Below are positions 48,651-62,538 of a DNA stretch of 64,000 nucleotides, one piece after another. A model generated the notes under the pieces. That model had not been told where the DNA came from, searched no databases, and saw nothing but the letters and a program-made list of their open reading frames with translations. The DNA comes from Zingiber officinale (Eukaryota; Streptophyta; Magnoliopsida; Zingiberales; Zingiberaceae). A program made the translations under genes and the position numbers. Position 1 is the stretch's first letter, and every line of letters begins with the position of its first letter. Location of the stretch: the NCBI RefSeq assembly GCF_018446385.1, contig NW_024589857.1, positions 835,199 through 899,198 of the forward strand. Reading direction: 5' to 3'.

Positions 48651-49960
48651 CGGCTTTGTTTATTAAATTACTCGGCTAATGGGTCTGAGCAAACTGGCTC
48701 GGCTAACTCACGTGCAATATAAGAATAAATAAAATATATATACAAATTTTAATTTGGCCCCATAAATAGTGGATAAAATCTATGGGAAATTTTATATTTA
48801 CATAAAATATTTTTATATCATTTTTTTTCCATTTATCAAAATTTCTCAGGTCAAAATTATTTCAAGATGATTAAATTCACCATAAAATTATTATGATAAT
48901 GATTAATTGTCTGTTATAAATTTTCACACTGAATTTCATCATATTAAAGCGAATTTAATAAATTTCGAATAAGTTTAATAAAATTGATAGGAATTTTTTA
49001 TATAAAAGTGTTTTATGTGTATATTTTTTATTAACTTATTTTTTTTGCACGTTATATTTATTATAATAATAATAAGAATATATATGGTTTTTTTTGCACG
49101 TTACATTTTCATTTTTACCGTCTAAAAGTAACGGAGGAGCCATGCAAATTTAACAATCTAAACCCTGTGCTTTGTGTAAATTGCAATGCGGGTTTGTAGT
49201 GGAAATTTAACCCAGTCAGAATCGGAATGAAGTGACAAAAACGCCCTCAGTTAGCTTTTTGAATTGTTTGCCTAATGAAACATCCTTCCTAGTAGAAATA
49301 TAATTTATTTTTTCTTTAAAATATTTCTTTTCTTCTTAACAATTGCCAATCTAACAACAATTAAATTATAAAAAAACAAATTTGACATTAAAAAAATCAA
49401 TTAAAATAAATCCATGCAGGTTCTTCCATGTTTATGACAAATCTAATTAGTTTAACAAATTAAATAACATTTTCATATCGGGTTACATAATATTTTACAT
49501 AAATTTTCTATATAAAAAATTAATATGTTAACTATTTGATTAAAATTAGTTTTTTATTCTAACAATCAAATAAGTCAGACATGAGTGTGTCAATTAACTT
49601 CACATGAATTTAAATTAATCTAGGTATTTATTAAATTATAATATTATTTTTTAATCCTAAAAAATTATAAAATGCATTTAATACATTTGATCAAAATTAT
49701 TACATAATATTTTTTTAATTTTTATTTTCCCTATATATTATTTATGGGTTATGGGCGCCCACAAAATTGATAAATTTTTCTCATATTTAAATTTAAAATT
49801 TTTTTGAAAAAAATAGTAAAATTTCACAGCGAAAGCTCACAAATCTATCTAGCCGTTTTGCCTTCAATTAATAATTAATTTTTTAAAAAAATATGTATTT
49901 AAATAAATGGCAGGAAAAATTAATCGGCAGTTACAAAAAAAGCATGAAGAACGGACAGGG
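48651..49960. other. AT-rich intergenic region upstream of the CRWN gene
   Basis: No gene or clear repeat is seen. It probably holds the CRWN promoter; a GC-rich leader begins near 49,970. Confidence 0.45.
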
Positions 49961-50398
49961 GCATTTCCGTCAAGAGCGAAAAATAACACGGAGGAGAAAG
50001 AAAAAGGTCGAAAGGTTCGCGAAAAAGCGTGCGCTGCCGCCTTCCCCGCTTTCCTCCGCTCGATCCCTTCCATGCCAATTCCAGGTTTTCTTCCTCGATC
50101 TGCCTACTCGGTCCCCTAATCCTCCCTTTTCCTGGCGATTTCCCTCCCCTGATTGTTGTTCTTCGATCTCCAGTTTTAGGCTTTCTTGGTGCAGGTCGTC
50201 GTCCTCCGCTGCTCGGCCAAGCGGCTCCTCTTCTCTCGCCCGCTTTCGTGGTCTGCGCTCGCCTTTAGGGTGTCGGAGATCTCGCGTTTGTTTCTTGATT
50301 TCACTTCAGGAAGAAGGGGTTCTGGTGCTCTATCCGGGGACCAGGATACCTCGCTAGGGTTTTTGGTTCCGGGGCTTTGATGAGAAAGTGGATTCGTG

Positions 50399-53300
50399 AT
50401 GTTCACCTCGAATAGGAAGGGAAAGAACGTGGTTGACACACCACCTCCACCTCAGGCTTCGCTGGGTGCGAATGGAGGGGTTGCTGTTGGAGGCGGTGAG
50501 GATTTGGAGGTTTGGAGGCATTTTCGGGAGGCAGGGTTCCTGGACGAGGCTGTGTTGCAGAGGAAGGACAGGGACGCTCTTGCTCAGAGGATTGCTGAGT
50601 TGGAGAAAGAGGTTATTAACATCATCTCTTGTACTCTGGTTATTTTCACATTGCGGTATTACAATGATTTGTAGTTCTGGTTGTTCCATTCAACTGAAGT
50701 CGAAGTAAGGCATAGTATCATGTTGATCAAATAAACTTGCTTTAGATACCATGTGCATGCCTGTACTCAACTGGTTTTTACTTGGACATGTGAATTTGTA
50801 GATTAAAGGTAATGGAATGAGAATCTTATGGGTTGTGTTCATTGGCATGTTCTTATATGCAAGGGGCAATATAGAATGCTAGTTTAAGCAACAGACAAAA
50901 GTTTGTACTTTGTGATAGCACATCAGCTTAAGCTCTTAGAATATGGTTCTGTTGGTAAGGCTCGTTCTTAGAATATGCTTCCGTTGGACCATAATATTCA
51001 TCTTTTGTCATGGTTTTTTGGACACAAATATTTTATAGATCTATGTCATGCTTTATGGGTTAACAGTCATCCTGAACTTTGAAGTCATTATCCTAGTCAT
51101 CCACACTTAGCTTTCAAGAGTTGCACCATGTTTAGTAAAACATGCCACAAAGCTTACTCTACCACTATTATTTTGTCTAAACTAAATCAATAGCATTCTT
51201 AATTTCACCATAGGTTGCTAATTGAAAGTAAAGTATGAATCTTTTGTAGTAATCAAGTGAAAGTTTATATTTTTCCCACTTTTAGGCAGCCTTGTATTTG
51301 ACCTGAACTAACCTAAATGGCTTTGTCTTTAAGTGGAAAGTAAGGAGTTTGCACCATTTCCTCTATCCTTTCAGGTCAACTTCCTCTAGTTTTCTCTCTC
51401 TCTCTCTCTTTTCTTTTACCTTGGGGTTGCACACAACAGAACAACATAACCTTGATCGATGTAGAATGGTGTCATGGATTTTTAACAAATTTAACTTGAA
51501 GTTTGTTTTGATGATCTTAATTGATTTCATTTCTTTGAATTTGTGTTATATCTAGTTATGATGTTATGTAGTTTTTTTTTCTATTTCATTTTTACCATGA
51601 GTTTTAGGTGGTGGTTTTGTATGGAGTTGATAGTGGCTTTCTTTCAATAAATAATGGATGTGTTAGGAACCAGCCTTTCTATTCTAAAAGGTTCCTTTTG
51701 TATAATATGTTTTTTTTTATTATTTATTGCCTTTCCCCTTGTCATATTAACAAGTTTGATCTGCTTTTCCATTAATATGTTATTGTTGACACTTGATAAC
51801 TTCTCCATGTGTTGTTATGTATGCAGCTTCATGAGTATCAATACAATATGGGTCTTCTGCTAATTGAGAAGAAAAGTTCAATTACTAAATATGAAGAAGT
51901 TAGGCAAACTTTGTCAGAAGCAGAGGAGATTCTGAAGAGGGAACAAACTGCACATATGATCATAATATCTGAATATGAAAAGCGTGAGGAGAAGTGGCAG
52001 AAGGATTTGGGGATTGAGAAGCAGAAAGTCGCAGATGTATGATATGATTTAACTTTTATCTTTATAGTTGAATCGCTCCAAATGCTTTTAGTGGTCTTTA
52101 ATGATTTGAAGTTAACATGTTGAATGAAACAATTGTTCTCATGTGGAGCTTTATATGTTCTTAAATCCTTTTTGGGAAGCTGCTTTGCTTGTAAGTTTTA
52201 ATAGTGCCTCATGAATCCTCTTTAGAAAACTGCACTTCATATTTATTCTTTTTACAGGTAATTCATCTACATTGATCTGATTTTTCTATATAATACTATT
52301 AACTTTGTATCACTAGATAATTTAAATGAATTGAATCTCTTCTTATTAGATTAACTAGTTTGTTCTTTGATCTCCTTTTCTCACAACTTCAACTCCATTT
52401 CATTAAACATGCTTGATTCCTAACTATTGAATATGTTTTCCATGTTTGAATATCTCTATCCCATCACAGCCTATTTTCTCTCATTTTATCATTCATTAAG
52501 CTATATCTAATTGATCTGGGATACTAATATTTTTTACTTTAGTATTTTTGTGCAGTTTGTTTTCTAATTGACTAGCACTTTGGTATATAAAGTCTTTTAA
52601 GATGAGTTGTACCATAGTTTTCTAAGACTCACCTTTTATTCTAAGAGGCATACGATGATTGCAGAAGACATAATAAAAGCTCTAATCAGTTTCACCAACA
52701 AATTTTTATCCTATGAGTGTATCTTTTTATTGAATGGTAGATGTATGATATTTAAAACTCTTGCTCAAATAACTTTCGTGTCCATTTGTAGCTACTCCCG
52801 CATTTCTTTTCTTATGATTGAAATTACATTCTGTAGATTCAGTTTTGTTCTACTTAAAATTCCTATTTATGAAGTTTTACCTCCATAACTTGAGCTACGA
52901 GTTTAATCTTCTTGCATTCTTTTCAATTAACAAAATATTATCTGCAAATAATGTACACTAAGGTGTTTTTTTCCTCTTGAATATGATTAATGAGTTAATC
53001 TAATCTTGCACTAACATAAAAAAGATATAGATTAGAGTTGAGCCTTGATGTAAAATCAGTTATCCTAGTAGCTTATGAATTCAGATATTTTAATTCTGTT
53101 AAGTTTTACAAACCGTCAAGCTTTAATTCTGTTAATTCAGCATTGACTTTTTTTTGTTGATAGTTTTATTATTTTGTCTAATTTTTTTCCATTGTCTCTA
53201 GTATTTTTCTTATCTTGACAATGTATGCATTTGTGCTGGTATCTAGCTATTTATTCTTTTTCTGAAATTCAATGAATATATTCTTTGGACCATTTTCTTT

Positions 53301-56300
53301 AAATGCTAATATAGTTTCACTAATGTTCTTTGTTGTAAAAAATTTATAACTTAGGTCAGCTTGTCTCTTACATTCTTTTGCTGTATATTTCTCAATCATG
53401 CCTTTCTACATATCTATGCTTTTATTTTATTCATCAAATAGTGATTTTTGTTTTTATAAAATTCATAATCATCTGTCAGTTTATAATTTTTTTCCTTTCT
53501 CTTTTTGGATGTTTGAACGATGTTGTTTGCAGCTTGAAAAGGACTTGCAAGATATACGCTTTCAAATGGCAGAAATCAAGTTTACATCAGAAAAGAAGTT
53601 AGCGGACTCTCAAGCTTTAGAGACAGGTTTAGAGGAGCATTACCTGGAAATTGAAGCAAAGGCTCATGCTGCTGATGCTAAGCTAGCAGAAGTAAACCGT
53701 AAAAGTTCCGAGATAGACAGAAAACTGGATGACCTAGAAGGTCTTAAGAGAAAACTTCAGAAGGAGAATTTGTCTTTATCATCAGAGCAAGTTTCCCCCC
53801 TCATATCTACCTTTCTGTTACTGATTTCAGTGGTGGATCCTTTAGTTTGTCAAATTATTTGTAATTTAACACACATTCTTAATATTATTTCTTCTATCAT
53901 CATCTAGACGGAAGGCACATGAGAAGAACCTAATCGAACAAAGGGAACATTTTCTTGGTTGGGAGAAAATGCTGCGAGATAGTCAGAAAAGGCTTGATGA
54001 TGGGCAGAAGCTTCTCAATGAAAGAGAGAATAGAGCAAATGAGGTAGATCGGATGCTTAAAAGAAAACAAACAGAGATTGAAGATGCAGAAAAACAGATT
54101 GAGGCATCAAAGAAGTCCTTGAAATTAGTAAAAGATGATATAAGTACCAGACTAAGTTCTTTGGAGTGTAAGGAGAAGGTATTCTTTATCATTTTGGTTT
54201 CCTTTCCTTCATGTATTAACTACTAGAATCATTGTAATCAAACTTTTAACTGCAGGAAGCAGAAATCAAGTTTGAGAGTTTGGAGAAGAAGGAGAGGGAA
54301 TTAGCTTCAAGAGAAGAAAAGCTAAATGCTAGAGAGAACGTGAGTTTCTAGTTTTAAGTGACTGGGTTAATTTACTTTCCATTTTCTTGTTGATATAAAA
54401 CCAAAAAGGAAAGCATAACTTTCCTATTTAAGTCTATGAAAATACTTGAATTCGTGATTTTTGTCAGGATGATTGGGATCCAAGTATGGCATAGCACCCT
54501 ATTCCTTATGTTCAAGTACTATCTTGTGTTCAAGGAATAGCAACAATTTCAACAAAATAATGTGGAATATTTTCTCATGGGTGGGGCCTAGATGGCCTAG
54601 AATATTATTCAAACTAGTGGATACAGTGCACGCTTACCTTAGTGCCTAATTACCAAATAAGGATCATATTACTTAGTCCCACTTGATACACAAAAGAAAA
54701 GGTATTATAATTACCAAAGTTTGGTGGTATAGATTGGTATACTGTTTGACTACTTGGCATTGGATGTTGGTATACTGTTCTTGCAATGCCAATCATGCTT
54801 TGTATCTCAAATTGATTGTGAGTTGTGGGATATATGCCTTTCACATTTTTTGCTACCAGATTATTTTTTTAATAATCAATAGAAATTCGTGGTGCCAATA
54901 ATTCTTTGGCACAAGTCAATATGTTCCTGCATGTGTGATTTGGTAGTCACCATCTGCTTGTTGGCATGATGGATGCCTTTATGATAATTGTTGAAGTCAC
55001 AGCTTTTGGTTTTCTGGAACGTTTTATCTGCTTCTCATTGCCCTATATATGGATCTTTTGTTTGTTTATCTAGGTGGAGATTCAAAAGCTTCTAGATGAG
55101 CACAATGCTCTCTTAGATTCAAAGAAACAGGAGTTTGAATTAGAGATGAAGGGAAGACAAAAAGCCTTGGATGAAGAGATAAAAGTCAAAGTTTTTGAAT
55201 TGGAAGAGAAGAAAAAAGAAATTGATCTTAAAGAGCAGCAAATTACAAAAAAGGAGCATCTTTTGCAAAAAGAAGAGCTGAAGCTAAAGGAAATGGAGAA
55301 GGATCATGATTCCAAATCTCTAGTATTGAGGAAGTGGGAGGAATCTATAAAGGTTTCTGAGAAGGAGTTAGAGAAACAAAAACAGCAGCTGGAGAGTGAT
55401 AGGCAGGAGCTTCTCAAATCTATTTCTGAACTTGAGACTATGAAGGATTCAATCGAAGCTAAGAAGGCACAAATTGTCATAGATGAGGAGCATCTTAAAC
55501 TTACCAGGCAAGAAAGAGAAGAACATACCCTGCATCAGTCAAAACTAAAGCAAGAGATTGAAGATTACAGGATGATCAAGTCTTCACTAGATAGTGATAG
55601 AGAGGATTTAAGACGACAAAGGGAGAAATTTGAGGAAGAGTGGGAGTTGTTGGACAATAAACAATTAGCACTGGAATTGGAGATAAAAAGGGTTAATGAA
55701 GAGAAGGAAAGGTTTGAAAAATGGCGATATTCTGAAGAGGAAAGGTTTAGGAATGGAACACAAGCAGAGAGAATTAGCATGGAAGAGAAATTGGATAACC
55801 TTGAGACTAAGAAAGAACTTTTTGAAAAAACAATCGAACATGAGAAGTCGGCTGTGCATGATATGCTCGAGCTGGAACGTGCTGATATGGCTCGGGATCT
55901 TGAGCTACGTAGACATGAGCTAGAGATGGAAATAGGAAAAAGGAAGGAAGCTTTGGAGAAAGACTTGCAAGACAGAGAAAGTGAATTTGAGAGAAAGAAG
56001 TCTATTGAGTTAAATGAAATACAATCTTTAAGCGGCACTAATGAGTTGACATACAAAAGATTGGAAGTCGACAAAGAACGATTGGAAAGAGAAAAAGAAG
56101 ATCTCGTTGCATGCAGAAAGAAACTTGAAAATGACCAACTTGAGATACATAAGGATATTGAGACTCTTCGTGAGCTCAGCAGGGAAATGAAGGACCAAAG
56201 GAAGAAATTTCTGAAAGATAGGGAACATTTTCTAGCCATGGTCGAAGAGTTTAAGAAATGCAAAAACTGTGGTGTTCAAATGCATGATTTGGAGCTTCTC

Positions 56301-57290
56301 AGCTTGAAAGATACTGAAGTTGTTCGACTACCAAGATTGACATTCAATGATGATATGAAACCCAAGGATTCTGAAACTACTCCCCAGCAAATGTTGTCTG
56401 CATCTTTACCATCAGGAAGCCGTCTGACATTGCTGCAAAAATGTTCTAGACTGTTTAATTTCTCTCCTAAAAAAAAGGAAGATATGGAAGATCAGGAGAA
56501 AAGTTCTACGTCACTTGGTGCAAAACTTGATAGTGAAGTTTTGGAAGGTGGAGCCTATGATGAAGCTGCACCATCACAAAGAATTTCTATCCAACCTTTC
56601 CACAATCATAGATCCAAATCAGGTAGTGGAATCTGGGAGAACAGAGGAGCAAAATCGTTTGATGGAGATAGAAATGAGCCAGATCCTTCTTTTGGAGATG
56701 AGGATAATTTAGCTGATGCCAATTGTACCCAAGCAAATAATGCTGATAAGGAAGTGGTTGCTGAGCAGGTTGTTCAATTTAAGAATCACTATGAGAAAGT
56801 AGGGTTTATAGTAATGGAAAATGATTCCCAGCCTGAACGAGCGAAAGAGAAAACACATAAAGCTGTCCAGAGCAGTAAGCCTAGAAAGATACGGAGAACA
56901 CGCACAGTGAAAAAAGTTGTCGAAGAAGCACAAGCTTTCCTTAGAGAGACTTCTACTGAGCAGAATGAACACTCAAATGGGCAAGGATACCAATCTTCAG
57001 ATATCCAAGTTAACGGCTACGATGTAGTTCATGCAGGGCAAAAGAGGGATATTTCTCATGTATCTTTAACTAGTGATCAAGCTTTGGACAGTGAAACTTG
57101 TTCTGAGAATGTTTCACTTGTTGGACGTCGTAAAAAGAGACAAATAGCTGCTCCACAAGCTCAGACACTTGGAGAAAAGCGTTATAACTTCAGGCGCTCC
57201 ACAATGTAAGTTGATTTAACGAGCAAGTTATTTCATAATCCAGCACATAGCTTTAATAGAATATAGCTTCTATGCTTTATGAAGCTGTTG

Positions 57291-57338
<48 letters not shown>

Positions 57339-58540
57339 TTTACTGAACTTGCAAATGCAAGGGTTCCTCTTGGTTTACAAGGTAAGGTCTTAGAATTAGG
57401 TAGTGTAGATAGGCTGGTTCACTCAATTGTTTGGTATAATAGGCTTGTGGAATATTACTTTTTGAAGGAAAGATTTCATGTTCTGTTTTTGGATACCTAG
57501 GGCTAGCCAATGACTTTTAAGAAAGTCGTATGTAATAAATTATCTAACCCTCAGACATGCAGTATTTATGTTTTTTTATTTTTCCGATTTCACTTTATGC
57601 CTATGATGGTCTTTGGATTTTTGTTGTACTCTTGGGGATCATTTCTCCTATATAAGATTATGTTATGGTTTCCTTCTGTACATTTGATTTTCCTGTAATT
57701 GCCATTGTGGAATTGCAAAGCTATGCTTTGAAATGAGAATGATAATGTTAACCACATAAAGAAACTTGGGGATTCAATACTTTTCTCTTGCCTATCCTTA
57801 GTGCTGCTGCAATGTCACCAGTCCAACCAGTATCTGATCAGAAAAAAGGGTTGAAAATTAGAGGCTACCAACAACCTTCTGGAGATGAAACACTGAAGAG
57901 AGACGGAGATGAAGAAGGAACTTCCCAACTGAGGCTGTATGCTGAACCTGCAATAAGTTTTGTTGATGAGGGTGCAAAATCAGTAGAAGTGGAGATTTCT
58001 CAGAAACTTGTCCAGGTAAGCCACTGCCTCCTCTGCTTCTCTCTGGCACATTGGGAGTTGAGACTCATAAAAGATTCAGACCACAGTTTGTCAAATGCTT
58101 TTACTCACAAATAAAAAGGCTCTGGATACAAGACACTAATAATTACTCACAAATGGCTTAGGAGTATTTATTGATATATATTGATTTGGGAAAGACATAA
58201 TGGGAAAGCATTCATAATATCTGCTTTGTAGAAATATGGTGTTCCTTGACATGGTTTACTTTTTTTTTAATGTGTGATTGAGACATTTACTTGGAGAAAT
58301 ATGTCTGTTCCTTGACAGCATGAATCGGAGTTCCGTGATCATTATGATGGGAAATCAATTGAATCAAGTGAGCAGGTTGGCGATGACACCTTAAATGTCA
58401 ATGAAATTACAGTATCAGAACCAGAACCTAATACTCCCACTGGAGGGAGCGTAGATGGTGATGGTGAGAAGGATGAAGAGGACTTGCACAACCATGATGT
58501 CTCAATTGGGAAAAAACTCTGGACTTTCTTCACGACATGA
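50399..58540 (+). CDS. CRWN/NMCP nuclear lamina-like coiled-coil protein, 8 exons
   Basis: CRWN proteins line the inner nuclear envelope of plant cells and shape the nucleus. Exons: 50399-50611, 51827-52036, 53533-53786, 53908-54178, 54256-54339, 55074-57205, 57802-58015 and 58319-58540. They join to 3,600 nt, 1,199 aa. The N-terminus MFTSNRKGK and the conserved [17 protein letters not shown] precede a coiled coil of roughly residues 65-735. A CKNCG motif (about 740) follows, then a basic RRKKRQ signal (about 1,029), a [11 protein letters not shown] block and the conserved last residues [13 protein letters not shown]. This C-terminus marks the NMCP1 group (CRWN1-3). Intron 3 appears to be GC-AG: exon 3 ends TCAGA before GCAAGT, and the split Glu codon (GA|A) restores the frame. 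The start is the ATG at 50,399, which gives the family-typical MFT. Confidence 0.93.
57293..57336. repeat. (TA)n microsatellite in CRWN intron 6
   Basis: About 22 alternating TA units lie just after the sixth exon of the CRWN gene. Confidence 0.9.
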
Positions 58541-61330
58541 AGTGCATATAGATACTATCCTATTAACCCCTGCAAGTTTACCTACCCCCTATTATTTTTC
58601 ACTGTTGACGTATCTACTTAATTAATCCAGCTTCCATTTGGCTTTGTGGATGGTGTATTAGTCATGTAGTTCTCATGTATTATTATTTTTCATTCTAGTT
58701 TCTGTAGGAATTGGTGATGCTCCACAGGGATTCACAATGGTGTGTCACAGTAGACATGCACTCTTACTTGATAAACATGATGTGTCGAGGCAGGTTTCTG
58801 TTGATTCTTATGGCAAAGCAATGTTTTTCGTTGGGCTTGTATGGTTGATAACACTTTATTTATTACATTGCTTGTATCTGCAGTTTCAGTTTTTTTCCTT
58901 TAGTTCAGACAAAAAAAGTGTTTTTTTTATGTGGTCTAACGTGTTGCCTCATTCATTTAGTTTTGATATCTTTTACTGCCTTTGTCGATCATTTATAGCT
59001 GTTGCAAAGCTAAGATTCATATAACTGACCCTAGATATATTATTGTCTGATGAACTGGTCCTTAAGTCATGATGATACATCTGCACAATTTGTTTTATAG
59101 TGTTTGCCTTAACAATGTGTAACAGTTGTACATAGGGGAAAGTCTTCATTTTTGGCTGTATGTATTTTTGAATTCTGTAAGGTTCTTTTGGAATTAAAGG
59201 TGTTATTATATACCCCAAGCAGTTTAATATCGTTGGTCGTATAGTAAAATACAAATAGATAAATTATAATAAAATACAGATAGATAAATTATAGGAGATA
59301 TTTTATTCTAATGCAATGGCTCTTTATATGGGAAGGCCAAGCATTCAATTAGGTATTCTGTACATGATCTGTTAGAGCAGATATTTATGTAGGTATTATA
59401 CATTCAAGAGTTCTTTTGATTGATTATCTTGGTGTTTTCCGTTTGTGAATAGCTGGGACACAAGTCGGAGAGCTTTGCATTTGCACTATATAAACTAGTT
59501 GTGCATTCTGATTGGACAGATAAGCCATGTTTTCCCTTCCACTGAATACTGCTTCATTCGGAAGTTTTCAGCCCAAAGGCATCTGATCAGACTATTTCTC
59601 GTCCATGGTAATACCCTATCCTGCCCCTATAGAGGATGTCGTTGCGTTGGGGTTGAAAAATTGGGGAATAATGAGGTTCTACCCAACTCTTCAATGGCAA
59701 CATATATTAGGATTTATATTTAGCATCCACGTTGGTTTGAACTAGTTAAAGGCAACACGTGCCTTAACGCTAATCCGTCTTTACTAGAAAGGACGGAAAA
59801 TAAAAATTTAGAAAGCTTTACGTAAGAAAAAAAATTCAGCATTTATTTTGTAAAAAACAAAAAAGATTATTTTTATGAGTGGATTTTTCTTTCATTTTTT
59901 TTAAAATTTTTTTCAGGATCACGACTGCAAGGGCCTTGCGCGGTCTTCTTTAATCCATAACTCGTAGCAAACAGAGCATAAGAGAGTTGCGGTGTCAGGA
60001 AGGGTCAACAGACAAATGTGGACGCACTTGACACAAGCCAGAGAGGGGGATGTGGCTGTGGACGGCGCGAAAATTATCCCATTCACGTGACCAAAAGCGA
60101 TGCATTGCAAGCGACAGACGAGCACTGCAAGCGACGAGTAGGTTAGTGCAATCCTGCAAGGACGACGGAGTTGACAATAAGGTGGAAGACAACGGTTTTC
60201 TTCCCACCTTTTTCTCTCGTTCCCACCCCTTTTCTCCTTCCTCTCCTCGATACGTTAGCTCATCTCTGTACATGCAGGCTAAGGACATCATTCTGTGTCC
60301 AATGTGTTAATATATTATCATGGTAAAGACGTAGAGTTATATAAGCACAGTCTTCGACTTCAAACTTGCACGTACACATAATAGATGGAAAAAAAAATAA
60401 ACAGCAATGAAAAAATTTCCCATTTCAAAGCAGCTTTCCCAACTTGGAACGACTTCAAAAGTATGAGACAACCAAAAAACCTTCGTCTATCATCGACATC
60501 CCGTAGAAAAAAAAACAAGTAATGAACAACACTAGTCACGCATTCAAAGCTAAAAGATTGCAATCGCCAACTGGATCGTTCAACTTCCTCATCATTTCAT
60601 CGTGATCAAGTTAAATTCTCTTATAGATCCAGCAACCACACGAAGTTATATTAACTTCTTCACTAGTGTTGATGAATTATGCATGCTGTGCAATATAGAG
60701 CAGACAGTTGGCTAGTGATTCCTAAGATAGGTTGAGTCCACTGCTGTTCCTGTCACTCAGGCTGTCAGGCAGCAGTATCTGTAACTATCTCATTGAAATA
60801 AACAAGAAAAAAACATTGAACGAATAACCCTACCGTTCGTTCAAAATTCGGTATCTAAAAAGAAAAGTAGTGTTAATAATTATAATGACTAACAGCTAAA
60901 ATTTTACACATTGCATATCTTGGAGCTTCTGGATTCCAACTACTTCCGGACTGTTATTAAGATACAAATATTCATATCAAATAAACACATTGCCTGAGGA
61001 ACGCCAAATGCTCGACAAGAGTGGCTGGGAGTAAATCCAGGGTTCCCGAGTCAAAAAGCGTTAAGAGTTGAAGTTTGATGAATGGGCTAAAAGATCTAAG
61101 GGTACCCTATGGAGTCCAACTGTTGCATATTTAGGGAGAAATTTTAAATTATGTACTTAAATAAGATATAAACATGCATTTAAGCAAGATGAACATACAC
61201 CTCAAGATGGAGAATTTAGACTCTTTTGGATTTTGTATTTGCTGTTATAACTTAAAAGGCTTGGTAGCTACCAACCTGATTTCTTGGAGCTAAAGATGAA
61301 ACTTGTGTCGGAGCTCTTGCATGTGAATTT
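58541..61330. other. 3' flank of CRWN and intergenic region
   Basis: The CRWN 3'-UTR probably ends within the first few hundred bases. The rest shows only short frames without family similarity on either strand. The 3'-UTR of the DEG7-like gene should lie at its right end. Confidence 0.45.
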
Positions 61331-61727
61331 TCACAACTTGGATGTTGTGTTGGATCCTGATATTTGGCTACCACTCAAAGCTTTTATCACATTCCGTCGC
61401 CACATTGCCGTTTCTGGATCAAATTTAAGTTCCCAAGTTGGCCAGTAGTGAAGGTCCTGCTTCAATGTCAGCACATGAGGCTTCCCATTCAAATGGACTG
61501 TCCTCACTCTCACAAATTCTCCGTGCTCCAGTCCCTGTGTTTTTTGAAAGAAAAACAATCTTGTGCATCTTAAATTCACAAAAGAAAAGGTAAAGATTGG
61601 CAGCACAAGATGTACCTTTACTACTTCTAGAAAAGCTTCTAGGTCCGGAGTTGGTTTCCCATTTATCTCAACTATCCATTGTAGTGCGTAAAGACCATAT
61701 CTATGTACTGGACTTCCATGGCACCAT
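61331..61727 (-). CDS. C-terminal exons of a DEG7-type (Do-like 7) protease, partial
   Basis: Two minus-strand exons, 61727-61616 and 61534-61331, join in phase. They read WCHGSPVHRYGLYALQWIVE, then NGKPTPDLEAFLEVVK, then GLEHGEFVRVRTVHLNGKPH, then LTLKQDLHYWPTWELKFDPE. I recognise this as the end of plant DEG7, a large serine protease of the DegP/HtrA family with several PDZ domains; the Arabidopsis enzyme acts in chloroplast photosystem II repair. The last residues (after RRNVIKAL) are gene-specific. The acceptor of the first exon (CTCAG|ATGG) implies an upstream exon. None was found in the remaining 2.3 kb, which is intron-like and then transposon sequence. Either a long transposon-filled intron continues beyond the window or this is a truncated copy. 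Confidence 0.8.
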
Positions 61728-62207
61728 CTGAGACCAGAAAAATAAACATTCATTTATACAACTGCAATAAAACAAGAGTTTTATGCCACTTCAGAACCAC
61801 AAGAACTTTGTGAAAAATCCCAGTATGGTGGAAGGGAATAGAATGTGCATGGAAACAATAAGCAAGGTCTATGACCACAAGAATGCAAATAAGCAATAGT
61901 TGCAGCTCAGGGATTTTCCATACAAATAGAATACAGAAATTAGTTTTACTATTTCAAGAACAACAAATGAACCATCAGTATTATCCTCCATTATATATAT
62001 AAAAGAATGCTAAACTTCTTACAAATGTCCCATTAGGCACAACTTCCTTATTCTTTTTTTATTTGTATTCATTTTAGCAAATTTAAACTATCCACTATCT
62101 TCAATTTGAAAACGTATACCCTAAATCCTAAGCTAAAAACAAAACACTAGGTGCTCACAAATGGGTATGCAACAAATCACCCATATATATATATATATAT
62201 ATATAGA

Positions 62208-62354
62208 AGATTTTTACGCTGCACACTCATGGACAACTGAGTGTGAATCTAGGCACTGGAGGCCCGTTCGAGCATCCCGATTCACTTTTACCGATCAGGG
62301 TGCCCGGATTCACACTCAATCGCCCATGAGTGTGCAGTAGCACCCATAAAATCT
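62208..62354. mobile_element. hairpin MITE in the DEG7-like gene's upstream intron
   Basis: The left arm (AGATTTTTACGCTGCACACTCATGG...GAGTGTGAATC) pairs with the right arm (GATTCACACTCAATCGCCCATGAGTGTGCAG...AAAATCT) in an imperfect stem. The loop is about 60 bases. A (TA)n run lies immediately to the left. I could not settle the target duplication, so the superfamily is open. Confidence 0.6.
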
Positions 62355-62538
62355 ATAGCAATTTTATATAATTTTTGCATGGTTAGAATGAGTTTTATGT
62401 GGGTTCCTTTTTCAAAAAAAAAAAAAAAGAGAAAATAAAACCAAAAAGAGGCATGGCCAAGGTTCGAACCTTAAACCTTTTAGTATGTGACAAGCTCTCT
62501 GTGATATGGGATAACCAGTAGCCCCAACAGGGGTGCGC

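Noticed and set aside
55565-56263. 232-codon minus-strand frame opposite the CRWN coiled coil
   Set aside because: Ser/Phe/Leu-rich mirror of a Glu/Lys-rich coiled coil; a standard antisense shadow.
60050-60310. 86-codon plus-strand frame near the DEG7-like gene
   Set aside because: No recognisable family text, poor start context, and no splice or promoter support.
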